This document shows, piece after piece, positions 53,521-61,287 of a stretch of 64,000 nt of DNA. The stretch is from Pirellulales bacterium (lineage in GTDB: Bacteria > Planctomycetota > Planctomycetia > Pirellulales > JANQPP01). The stretch covers positions 1-64,000 of the forward strand of contig JANQPP010000076.1 in the NCBI GenBank assembly GCA_028289405.1, written 5' to 3'. Numbering within the stretch: the stretch's first letter is position 1; each line of letters starts with the position of its first letter. A program made the position numbers and the translations under genes. The notes beneath the pieces are model-generated. The model did not search any database, had not been told where the DNA came from, and saw only the letters and a program-made list of their open reading frames with translations.

Positions 53521-55116
53521 ATGAAACAGGAGATGTTGATCAACGTATCGCAGCCGGAAGAATGCCGGATCGCGATCGTCGAGGACGGAGTGCTCGAAGA
53601 GCTTTATATCGAGCGTACGAGCCAAGACAACTTCGTGGGGAATATTTACAAAGGTAAAGTCGTCAACCTGGAGCCCAGCATTCAAGCCGCCTTCGTCGAC
53701 TTCGGCGTCGGACGCAATGGCTTCCTGCACATCAGTGATGTTGAACCCCAATACTTCCGCCAGGCCGGGATCGATCCCAGCCGCTCCTTCTCGCGCGAGG
53801 ATGAAAACGGCGACAATGGCCAACGCGGCAAGTCTCGTGGGCCGGGGCGTCCCCCCCGCCCAGGGCTGCGCCCCCGTTTCAAGCCACCCATCCAAGACAT
53901 CCTCCGCCGCGGCGACGAGGTCTTGGTCCAGGTCATCAAGGAAGGCATCGGCAGCAAAGGCCCCACCCTCTCCACGTATATCAGCATTCCCGGGCGGTAC
54001 TTGGTGTTGATGCCCGCGCTCGGGCGGGTCGGCGTCTCCCGCAAAATCGAGGACGATGCCGTCCGCCGCCGCCTGCGGGACACCATGCTCGAACTAAATC
54101 CTCCCAAGGGTTTGGGCTTCATCGTCCGCACTGCCGGCACCGACCGCACGAAGCGGGAACTCTCCCGGGATCTGGCCTATCTTTTGCGGCTCTGGAAGGT
54201 CATCGTCCGCCGCGTGACCAAGTGCCCCGCTCCGATCGATATCTACGAAGAGAGCGACATGATCATCCGCACGATCCGCGATATTTTCACGGGCGACGTA
54301 GACACGATCTACATTGATGAGCCGAAGGCCTACGAGCGGTCGCGCGAATTCCTGCAGATGGTCATGCCCCGCTTCGTGAACCGCCTGCAATTCTACGAGG
54401 GTAAGGAACCGCTGTTCCACAAATACCGACTGGACGAGGAAATCGGCCGCATTCATCAGCGCACGGTCCCGCTGAAAAATGGCGGATCGATCGTGATCGA
54501 CCAGACCGAGGCGCTCGTGGCCATCGACGTCAACAGCGGCAACTTCCGCACCGATGACTCAGCGGAAGAGACCGCTTACCAAATCAATCTGCATGCCGCC
54601 GCCGAAATCGCCCGCCAGCTCCGCCTGCGGGATCTGGGAGGCGTGATTGTCAACGATTTCATCGATATGCGTAAAGACAAACACCGCCGTTCGGTCGAGC
54701 GGGCGCTGCGGGACGCCGTGAAACGGGACCGGGCCCGCACCAAAATCCTCCGCACAAGCCCGTTCGGGCTCGTGGAGATGACGCGCCAGCGGATCCGGCC
54801 CAGCCTGAAGCGGAGCGTGTTTTCCGAATGCCAAGATTGCGGCGGCGCCGGCGTCGTGAAGACACCCGAGAGCATGGCCATCGACGTGATGCGGGCACTC
54901 ATCCTCACGAGCCAGGACCCGGACGTGAAGCGCACCACGGTCCGCGTTGCCCGCCCGGTGGCCGAATATTTACAGAATCGGAAGCGGCATGAGATCACGC
55001 AACTCGAGGGCGACTCGGACGTCGAGATCGAAGTCGTGGGAGAGGAACGCGCCTCCGCCGAGTTTTTCGAGATGGAGTGCCTCGACGAACATGACCGCGA
55101 AGTTCACGCCGAGTAG
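53521..55116 (+). CDS. rng: Ribonuclease E/G family protein
   Basis: The 531-residue endoribonuclease is expected to cut single-stranded AU-rich RNA in mRNA decay and rRNA maturation. The S1 domain (~37-160) is split by a Gly/Pro/Arg-rich insert (GQRGKSRGPGRPPRPGLRPRF, ~100-120). The catalytic DNase I-like domain shows GFIVRTAG, GGSIVIDQTEALVAIDVNSG and GGVIVNDFIDM, containing the metal-binding aspartates. The zinc-link region has CQDCGGAG. The length is nearer to RNase G than to full-length RNase E, so no long scaffold tail is present. ATG 53521 matches the family start MKQEMLINVSQPEECRIAIV. Confidence 0.93.
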   Translation: MKQEMLINVSQPEECRIAIVEDGVLEELYIERTSQDNFVGNIYKGKVVNLEPSIQAAFVDFGVGRNGFLHISDVEPQYFRQAGIDPSRSFSREDENGDNGQRGKSRGPGRPPRPGLRPRFKPPIQDILRRGDEVLVQVIKEGIGSKGPTLSTYISIPGRYLVLMPALGRVGVSRKIEDDAVRRRLRDTMLELNPPKGLGFIVRTAGTDRTKRELSRDLAYLLRLWKVIVRRVTKCPAPIDIYEESDMIIRTIRDIFTGDVDTIYIDEPKAYERSREFLQMVMPRFVNRLQFYEGKEPLFHKYRLDEEIGRIHQRTVPLKNGGSIVIDQTEALVAIDVNSGNFRTDDSAEETAYQINLHAAAEIARQLRLRDLGGVIVNDFIDMRKDKHRRSVERALRDAVKRDRARTKILRTSPFGLVEMTRQRIRPSLKRSVFSECQDCGGAGVVKTPESMAIDVMRALILTSQDPDVKRTTVRVARPVAEYLQNRKRHEITQLEGDSDVEIEVVGEERASAEFFEMECLDEHDREVHAE

Positions 55117-55290
55117 CTCTTGTCCTCGTTACAGGCGCGTGGTCCCTTCGCTCTATTTGAAACACTTGATTCACGTCAGCGTGTGAAACGCTTATATTGA
55201 TGCGCCTCGGGAAAGCCGCTCCGTGGAAGTCCCGAGCCGATCCATGCGAAGTTGTCGCTCCCTGCCGAACCTTCTGGAGACCCTCCCGCC

Positions 55291-56334
55291 ATGAAACTTC
55301 ACTATCCACGCCTTGTATTCGCGGTCTTCGCACTCCTGCTCGCGGGCACCGCGATGCATTTCGCCCGCACCGATGTGGGCGCCGACATGACGCAAGCCGC
55401 GAACCGATTTCTTGACGGGCTCTCCGAGGAGCAACGTGATGCCGCGACCATGGAGTACGCCAATCCTGAACGCCTGGACTGGCACTTCATTCCCAAGGAC
55501 CACCGCAAGGGCCTCATGATTCGGGACATGGACGAGGAAACCCGCAAACGGGCGCTCAACCTGCTCCGCAGCGGGCTCAGCCAAATCGGCTACAACAAGG
55601 CGACCGTCATCATGAACTTGGAGCGGATCCTGCACGAACTGCAGGAACGTCACGGCCAGCAGGGACCGATTCGCGATAGCGACCGCTACTACGTGACGAT
55701 CTTTGGCACGCCCAGCGACTCGGGAACCTGGGGTTGGAGTCTGGAAGGCCACCATTTATCCCTGAATTTCGTCGTCGATGACGGAAAAGTCGCGGCCCAT
55801 ACGCCGGCGTTCTTCGGTGCCAATCCCGGCACGGTCAAGTCGATCACGAGCGTCGGTCCCCGGCACGGCTTCCGCACGTTGGCCGACGAAGAACAACTGG
55901 CATTCGATCTTCTGCACACGCTTTCGGACGAACAACTGGCAACCGCCCTCATTTCCGAGGAGCCGCTCCGCGACGTGCGTTCCGCCGGTGAAGCCGGGCC
56001 TCCTAATACGCCGCCGGCGGGGATTCCGGCGAGTGAACTGTCCGCCGAGCAAGTCACACTACTGAAAAGCCTGTTGGCGGCCTATAACGACAATATGCCG
56101 GGCGAGATCGCCGAAAAGGAAATGGCCGAGATTCGCGAACAGGGGATCGAACACGTCCACTTTGCTTGGGCCGGTGCCCAGCAGCCGGGCGTGGGACATT
56201 ACTACCGCGTGCAAGGCCCTTCGTTCTTGCTGGAATTCGCCAACACGCAGCCCGACGGGGACGGCAATCCGGCCAACCATATCCACGCCTTGTGGCGCAG
56301 CGCCCAAGGAGATTTCGGCCTGCACTTGGACTGA
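55291..56334 (+). CDS. Secreted DUF3500 family protein
   Basis: The 347-residue protein has a signal peptide (LVFAVFALLLAGTAMHFA). The DUF3500 pattern follows: FLDGLSEEQRDAATMEY, RLDWHFIPKDHRKGLMIRDM, YYVTIFGTPSDSGTWGWSLEGHHLSLNF, GPRHGFRTLADEE and HVHFAWAGAQQPGVGHYYRVQGPSFLLEFAN. Conserved His, Trp and Tyr residues suggest binding of a ligand or metal, but no activity is established. ATG 55291 is preferred to a GTG/ATG further upstream because the signal peptide starts there. The following membrane gene starts 90 bases on. Confidence 0.88.
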   Translation: MKLHYPRLVFAVFALLLAGTAMHFARTDVGADMTQAANRFLDGLSEEQRDAATMEYANPERLDWHFIPKDHRKGLMIRDMDEETRKRALNLLRSGLSQIGYNKATVIMNLERILHELQERHGQQGPIRDSDRYYVTIFGTPSDSGTWGWSLEGHHLSLNFVVDDGKVAAHTPAFFGANPGTVKSITSVGPRHGFRTLADEEQLAFDLLHTLSDEQLATALISEEPLRDVRSAGEAGPPNTPPAGIPASELSAEQVTLLKSLLAAYNDNMPGEIAEKEMAEIREQGIEHVHFAWAGAQQPGVGHYYRVQGPSFLLEFANTQPDGDGNPANHIHALWRSAQGDFGLHLD

Positions 56335-56424
56335 CCTTCACCGCGAACTCGGTGGTGCGCTAGGCGACAGAGCGCGCTCGACCGATCGTGGTGCGTATTC
56401 CGTACATCAGCAAATCGCTTGTTC

Positions 56425-56838
56425 ATGCCGGCCAAAAAAATTTCACGGACGTGGATCAACTTTTGGCTGGATTGTGGGCTGCTCTGCCTGTTCACGGCGC
56501 TTTGCTGGTGCGCGGTCGTCGTGCAGTTCGTGTTCCCGCCCGCCCCCGACGCTTCCGGCTGGACGCTTTGGGGCTGGGATTACACGCAATGGTCCAGCTT
56601 GCAATTCGGACTCTTGGCCGCGTTCGCGCTCTCCGTCCTGGTCCACGTGATGCTGCATTGGTCCTGGGTTTGCGGCGTGCTGGCCAGCCGGTTGGGACGG
56701 CGTGGCGAGGATGGCGGCAAGCCGCACTGGGACGACGGCATCCGCACCTTGCTCGGCGTGGCCACGCTAATCGGCGTGCTGCACGTCATCGGCATCGGCG
56801 TCGCCATCGCCGTGTTGACGATTCAAGCACCCTCGTAG
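56425..56838 (+). CDS. DUF4405-like small membrane protein
   Basis: The 137-residue protein has three or four membrane segments (FWLDCGLLCLFTALCWCAVVVQFVF, LQFGLLAAFALSVLVHVMLHWSWVCGVL, TLLGVATLIGVLHVIGIGVAIAVLTI). The LVHVMLHWSW histidine pair resembles DUF4405/cytochrome b-like proteins where such His residues can bind heme. ATG 56425 starts the family-like region; TTG 56419 is an alternative. No partner is evident. Confidence 0.7.
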   Translation: MPAKKISRTWINFWLDCGLLCLFTALCWCAVVVQFVFPPAPDASGWTLWGWDYTQWSSLQFGLLAAFALSVLVHVMLHWSWVCGVLASRLGRRGEDGGKPHWDDGIRTLLGVATLIGVLHVIGIGVAIAVLTIQAPS

Positions 56839-56971
56839 GAAATCAGGGCGCTGGTCCGTCGTTATCGCCGCCGTTTGACGATGCGAACATGACCGGCATG
56901 GATGAACAACCCGGCAATGGCACGCGAATGGTGACCCTTCTATCTCGATGCGTGAGCCGAGGCCCGCCGGC

Positions 56972-58828
56972 TCACGAAGATGCCCGGTGGCGGGAAACGG
57001 ATCGTCGTCGCATGGGGAGATACAGGGCAGCTATGGCTCCAACCATTAAACTCACCATGCATAACTTGCCGACCCCCGATGACCAAAACGACGTGAGGCT
57101 TTTCCCCGCCAACAAACGTTCAATCCGCTGGGCCATTGCATCACCACCCTGGTTCGCGATGGGATGCCCCCTCCAGGCGATTCGACCTTCCCGATCGAGC
57201 AGCAAGGCCGTGGGAACTCCAAATGCACTCAGCGCTTGTTGCGCCCGGGCGAGGGTCGTGGTTCCCGCGGGCGGGCTCCAATAATGCGTCAACTCCGACC
57301 AGCCGCTTTTTTCGACGTGGGGCATGACGGAATCCAAGTCGTCGTCCACGCTCACGGGAACGATGGCGACTTGGTCTCCCCAAACGTTTGCGTGGGAGCG
57401 ATGCAATTCGGCGAGTTTGTCCATCGCCGGTCGGCAGGGCCCGCACCAGGTGGCCCACAGCTCCAGCAACACGATTCGCCCCTTGAAATCAACGAGCCGT
57501 AGCGGCTTCTCGCTTTTCACATCGATCAATTCGATATTCGGCGGCATGTCGCCCGGTTTGGGGATGAGGCGAAATTCGAACTCCTGCGTTGTCTTCCCCG
57601 GAGCGAACCCAAAGAGCCCCACCCGCTCACCATCGATCTCCACCGTGTAGGGCCCGAACGGTACCTGGTAGTCTTCATGCCGTGAGATGCCCTCCAGCAC
57701 CGTGATGCCATCGCTGGGAATTTGCCCCTCGTGGACGGTGAGCATTCCGTAGTGGCCATCGTGGTAGGTGACTTTGAGCGCGTGCCCGTGGGCGGGCGAA
57801 CCGTCTTGAGCCAAAACTTTGATCCGCGCCGTGCCGTCGCCGCGAAATGCCTCTTCATCCAGGGGCATGAACTGGATGACGATTTCCCGGGATTCGCCCG
57901 ACTTGATTTCCAGCCGGCGTTGATCCATGAATCTTCCCGTGTCGATTTCCAACGGATTGTAAGGATTCGTGGCATTTCTCGGCAGCGTCCGCAAATGCAA
58001 CAAATAGGAGCCGGGCGCGAGCTGATCGGCTGCGAAGGTCTCGCCCAAAGGTAGTTCCGCCTTTTTCGCGGTCGTATGGGTCCTGCCATGCACTTGTCGC
58101 ATGAGATGATACGAGACTTTCTCGAATTCAAGCTGCTGCTCTCGGAACCCGTTCAAATCGAAACTCGCCTGCAAACTGCCAGGCAAGGGGATTTTCAGTT
58201 CGAGTAAACCGTCTTCAAAGTCATCCGCCGAATACCGCCCCAACTCACAAAAGTCGAACCACACCGGATGAATGATCGACACGTGAAATTCGGGGTGGCG
58301 GGAAGGCAGCCGGAACTGATACGTACCTTCCTCCACGAGCTGGACGTTGAGCATGTCCAAATCCGGATCTTCCGGGACCAGATTTCGGCTCCGCGATTTC
58401 CACGCCGCTCGGACGTAAGTATAGAAGTCGGGAAAGAATAGCTGCGGCAAGAATCCTTTGGGGAATTCCGCATCCGGCGGCAATTGAAATCGAACTCGAA
58501 CTTCCCGTCCCTTTTCCAGAGTGACGGTGGGTTCGTGATGTCGCAGTTGTTCCAGGGATTCTCCCTGAAAGCGAGCCACGGCGGAGGCATAGCCATCGGT
58601 GCGGACAATCACATCCACAACCTTGGATTTGGAAATTAGCCCATTGTCAAATGCGGCCGTTCCTCCTTCACATTCGTGCCAGGGACCTGACCCGTGGTAC
58701 TCCGTGTGATACATCCATTCAAAATTTTTGATTGGCCGCCCTTGCTCGTCCGCCACATTGAACTTGGCTGCCTGGGTCGCCGGCGCCGCACAGCACCAAA
58801 GCGCGATGAGAAAAAGAATTCGCCGCAT
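56972..58828 (-). CDS. TlpA-like thioredoxin protein with large N-terminal domain
   Basis: The 618-residue protein has a signal peptide (MRRILFLIALWCCAAPATQA). A ~420-residue region of repeated beta-sandwich character follows (KFNVADEQGRPIKNFEW, VTLEKGREVRVRFQLPP, IKIPLPGSLQASFDL, ARIKVLAQDGSPAHGHALKV). A redox domain is at ~430-570 with LWATWCGPCRPAMDKLAELH (CGPC ~460), followed by a C-terminal membrane anchor (SLMVGAIAALYLPM). The CGPC motif and anchor suggest a periplasm-facing disulfide reductase or oxidase. The N-terminal region is unassigned; carboxypeptidase-regulatory-like folds are likely. ATG 58828 has GGAGG upstream. Confidence 0.85.
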   Translation of the reverse strand: MRRILFLIALWCCAAPATQAAKFNVADEQGRPIKNFEWMYHTEYHGSGPWHECEGGTAAFDNGLISKSKVVDVIVRTDGYASAVARFQGESLEQLRHHEPTVTLEKGREVRVRFQLPPDAEFPKGFLPQLFFPDFYTYVRAAWKSRSRNLVPEDPDLDMLNVQLVEEGTYQFRLPSRHPEFHVSIIHPVWFDFCELGRYSADDFEDGLLELKIPLPGSLQASFDLNGFREQQLEFEKVSYHLMRQVHGRTHTTAKKAELPLGETFAADQLAPGSYLLHLRTLPRNATNPYNPLEIDTGRFMDQRRLEIKSGESREIVIQFMPLDEEAFRGDGTARIKVLAQDGSPAHGHALKVTYHDGHYGMLTVHEGQIPSDGITVLEGISRHEDYQVPFGPYTVEIDGERVGLFGFAPGKTTQEFEFRLIPKPGDMPPNIELIDVKSEKPLRLVDFKGRIVLLELWATWCGPCRPAMDKLAELHRSHANVWGDQVAIVPVSVDDDLDSVMPHVEKSGWSELTHYWSPPAGTTTLARAQQALSAFGVPTALLLDREGRIAWRGHPIANQGGDAMAQRIERLLAGKSLTSFWSSGVGKLCMVSLMVGAIAALYLPMRRRSVSRHRASS

Positions 58829-59023
58829 CGTAAACCTCCGGCGTGGGGACATGAAAGCCGTGTCTTACGCTCCCCCTCATCCTAACGGGGCCACGGGAAG
58901 CTGCAACACATTCGTCTTGGTCGATCACGTTTCCTAAGCAGAAAGACCATCGGCGTTATCTGTCCCCGAAGACATGGTAGCCCATGCTGAACCCGTCGCG
59001 TCACGTGGCACCTGCGGCAAGAC

Positions 59024-59752
59024 TCACACGCTCGCTTTGGCCCGCTCGGTGAGCTTGTTCACGACGGCGCCGAATTCCTGGCGGGCTTCCGCGAAGCCGG
59101 CGGGCGTTTTGGGGCCGCTGCCCCGCACGTAATCGAGCACGATCTTTTCCGCCTCCATGAAGTCGCCGGCGATGTCCGCCACGGCGGCCGCGATCTCGGT
59201 AGGAATTTGCGCCACGCCGTTGGCGTCGCCATGCAGCAGATCTCCCTGGTTCACGACCAGCCCGCCCACATGCACCGGCATGCCCAAGTGCAACAGATGG
59301 CAATAGCCGTGGCTGCAAATCGTGCCGCCGGTGAAGACGGGATAGTCGATTGCCCGCACTTGGTCAATATCCCGGCCCGCGCCCGAGGTGATCAGCCCCA
59401 CGGAGCCGAAGCCTTGGTAGGTGCTGCACATCACCTCGCCGAAAGTCGCGGCGAGTGGCGGGTCATCCAAATCCTGGAACACGACGACGCCCGGTCCCGG
59501 CAGTGCTTGCAGCATTTCGGCTTGCTGGTCGAGCGAGCCGTAGGCGTCCCCTCCTTGAGGCGGCGCGGAGCTGCGAAAGGAGGCCGTGCAGGCGAAGCCG
59601 ACCATCGGCGGCAGGTGCGGGAACGCGGCCTGGATGGATCCGTTCATGTACCCGGCCACGCGGGAACGCACGTCGAACAGCTCGATCACGTTGCAGATGG
59701 TGGGCGTATCGAACTCGGCCAATTTTTTCAGCGTGTCGGGAGAGAAGGACAT
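59024..59752 (-). CDS. RraA-like / HMG aldolase-family protein
   Basis: The 242-residue protein has RraA-family features: FDTPTICNVIELFDVRSRVAGYMNG, GFACTASFRS, GVVVFQDLDDPPLAATFGEVMCSTYQGFGSVGLITSGAGRDIDQVRAIDYPVFT and VNQGDLLHGDANGVAQIPTEIA. RraA-like folds occur in RNase E inhibitors and in 4-hydroxy-4-methyl-2-oxoglutarate aldolases. The G-D-x20-R-D arrangement (GRDIDQVR, GDLLHGDANGV) is compatible with the aldolase branch. Longer starts at 59785-59788 exist. The gene is divergent from padR and 195 bases from the TlpA-like gene. Confidence 0.85.
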   Translation of the reverse strand: MSFSPDTLKKLAEFDTPTICNVIELFDVRSRVAGYMNGSIQAAFPHLPPMVGFACTASFRSSAPPQGGDAYGSLDQQAEMLQALPGPGVVVFQDLDDPPLAATFGEVMCSTYQGFGSVGLITSGAGRDIDQVRAIDYPVFTGGTICSHGYCHLLHLGMPVHVGGLVVNQGDLLHGDANGVAQIPTEIAAAVADIAGDFMEAEKIVLDYVRGSGPKTPAGFAEARQEFGAVVNKLTERAKASV

Positions 59753-60004
59753 GGGCAGAGGCTCGCTGCTGGAAGAAATGAACATCACAGCCCGCTACGG
59801 TACGTCTCGACCGTTGCCATTTCAAGCGACGCCGAGAGATGACGCTCGAATCCCAGTTCGTATCTCTCCAAGCCGAGGAATTAAAAAAGCACGGAAGCGG
59901 CCTTGCCATGCATCATAATTCGAGGTATTTTCCCCGCCCACTGAAGTCAAGGAGGGCCGTGGCCGATAACACATCTGTCACATCAAACCATGAGGTATCC
60001 AACC

Positions 60005-60367
60005 ATGCCACGCAAGAAGAAGACCAATCCGGACTTTCTCAACGGAGTGCCCGAATTGGTGATGCTCCGTCTGCTGTCCCGCCGGCCCATGTACGGATAC
60101 GAATTGGCCCAGCAGATCAAGCTCCAAAGCCGGGAACACCTGACGTTCGGCGAGGGGTGCATTTACCCCTTGCTGCACAAATTGGAAGAAGCGGGCCACC
60201 TCGCGAGCCGCCGGGAGGATGTCGGCGGGCGGAGCCGTGTGGTCTATCGTGTGACGCCCCAAGGCCGCAAACGGCTCGCGGCCACGGTTTCGGCTTGGAC
60301 GCAGGTTGTCCAGGCCGTGGAATGGATCTTGCAAGGAGAAGCACATGTCCAGTCCGTCTCTTGTTAG
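60005..60367 (+). CDS. PadR-family transcriptional regulator
   Basis: The 120-residue winged-helix protein has MLRLLSRRPMYGYELAQQIKL, LTFGEGCIYPLLHKLEEAGHLASRRED and SRVVYRVTPQGRKRLA, the full PadR core without the long C-terminal dimerisation domain. ATG 60005 follows GAGG; 59990 is an alternative. Overlap of 23 bases with the next membrane gene is the usual PadR/HAAS arrangement in which the regulator and membrane protein are co-controlled. Confidence 0.93.
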   Translation: MPRKKKTNPDFLNGVPELVMLRLLSRRPMYGYELAQQIKLQSREHLTFGEGCIYPLLHKLEEAGHLASRREDVGGRSRVVYRVTPQGRKRLAATVSAWTQVVQAVEWILQGEAHVQSVSC

Positions 60368-61037
60368 CAGTATGTCCCCGGAAAACATGTTACAGAACTT
60401 GGCACGCCAGTTGGCACGCCGCGGTTTGCCCCGGGGCTACGTGCGGCGGGTGATTTCCGAACTGCGGGACCATGGCGACGATGTACGCCAGGAATCCGAG
60501 GGAGAAAGCCTGGCTTCCCGTTTGGGCGAGCCGCGGGCCTTGGCGGACGAGATCGTCTCTGCCTACCGGAAAAAGTCGTTCATCGGCCGGCATCCGCTGT
60601 TCGCGTTGGCGGTGGGGCCGATTCCCCTGGCCATCTTGATCTGGGCAGCCGTGATGGCAGGCACGTTTTTGGGCCTGCAATGGTGGTACGGCGACATGAG
60701 CGGACTGGAGCCGGGCGCGGCTTTCGCGCTGCTGGTATTTAACGACGTATGGAAAACCGTGGTGCCCTTCGCGGTTGCCGGCGTCGCGGCGTGGTTCGCG
60801 GCACGGTCGGGCCATCGTTTGCGGTGGATTGCCCTGCCCTGCCTATTGATGGCGGTGTGGGCCGCCGCGTTCGATAGCGGCTTGCAGGTTTCTCCGTTCC
60901 CCAACCAGAGCAAGTTCACGGTCGGTTTGGGCATGAGTCTTTTCTCGCTGCCACCCCTAGCGGCCTGCCTACCGCTGCTGGTGCTTGCGTGGCATGTGAT
61001 CCACCGCGCGCCGTTCAACCAGCATTCCGAAGCGTGA
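60345..61037 (+). CDS. HAAS-domain membrane protein
   Basis: The 230-residue protein has an N-terminal HAAS-like domain (~15-70: LARQLARRGLPRGYVRRVISELRDHGDDVRQE, SLASRLGEPRALADEIVSAYRKK). Five or so membrane segments follow (LFALAVGPIPLAILIWAAVMAG, VVPFAVAGVAAWFAA, WIALPCLLMAVWAAAF, LFSLPPLAACLPLLVLAWHVI). HAAS proteins pair with PadR regulators and are thought to be their sensory or effector partners. AAGGAG precedes ATG 60345. Confidence 0.88.
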   Translation: MSSPSLVSSMSPENMLQNLARQLARRGLPRGYVRRVISELRDHGDDVRQESEGESLASRLGEPRALADEIVSAYRKKSFIGRHPLFALAVGPIPLAILIWAAVMAGTFLGLQWWYGDMSGLEPGAAFALLVFNDVWKTVVPFAVAGVAAWFAARSGHRLRWIALPCLLMAVWAAAFDSGLQVSPFPNQSKFTVGLGMSLFSLPPLAACLPLLVLAWHVIHRAPFNQHSEA

Positions 61038-61075
61038 GCATCGCCAAAAAAATTCTGGCGTTCTAGGCAAAAAAT

Positions 61076-61208
61076 GTTTCTTGGCGCGCTCGGTCGTGGC
61101 ACAATGTACCTGAAACCGAAAGGCTCACCGGCGTGGATGGCCACGTTCCGTGGGCCTTTCGGCATGCATGCCACGGCCCACACTGACGGGGATCAACAAA
61201 GGCCATGC
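61076..61208 (+). promoter_or_regulatory. Leader element copy 1, upstream of the octaheme cytochrome
   Basis: Block A (61076-61106) aligns with 63860-63890 without gaps: GTTTC--GGC-CGC-CGG-CG-GGCACAATG. Block B (61178-61208) shares CCAC[AG]CTGAC[AG]GG-AT and AAGGCCATGC with 63917-63942. Between A and B this copy has an extra hairpin. AAGGCCATG opens a 12-codon frame (61205-61243). Confidence 0.5.
61116..61162 (+). other. Hairpin inserted in the cytochrome leader
   Basis: The arms CCGAAAGGCTCA (61116-61127) and TGGGCCTTTCGG (61151-61162) pair over 12 bp with one G-U. They are followed by the palindrome GGCATGCATGCC (61161-61172). No T-run follows, so it is more likely an RNA-structure or regulatory element than a terminator. 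Confidence 0.5.
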
Positions 61209-61287
61209 GGACTTTCGCCAACTGGGCATGTCCGCGGGCCTGAATGCTCGTCAACCTCGAAGAATCTAGCGCGCGACTCCGAGTGCG

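Noticed and set aside
61095-61110. Sigma-54 promoter at TGGCACAATG (and at 63880)
   Set aside because: The -24-like TGGCAC is present at 61095, but no TTGC follows at the required 12-base GG-to-GC spacing at either site.
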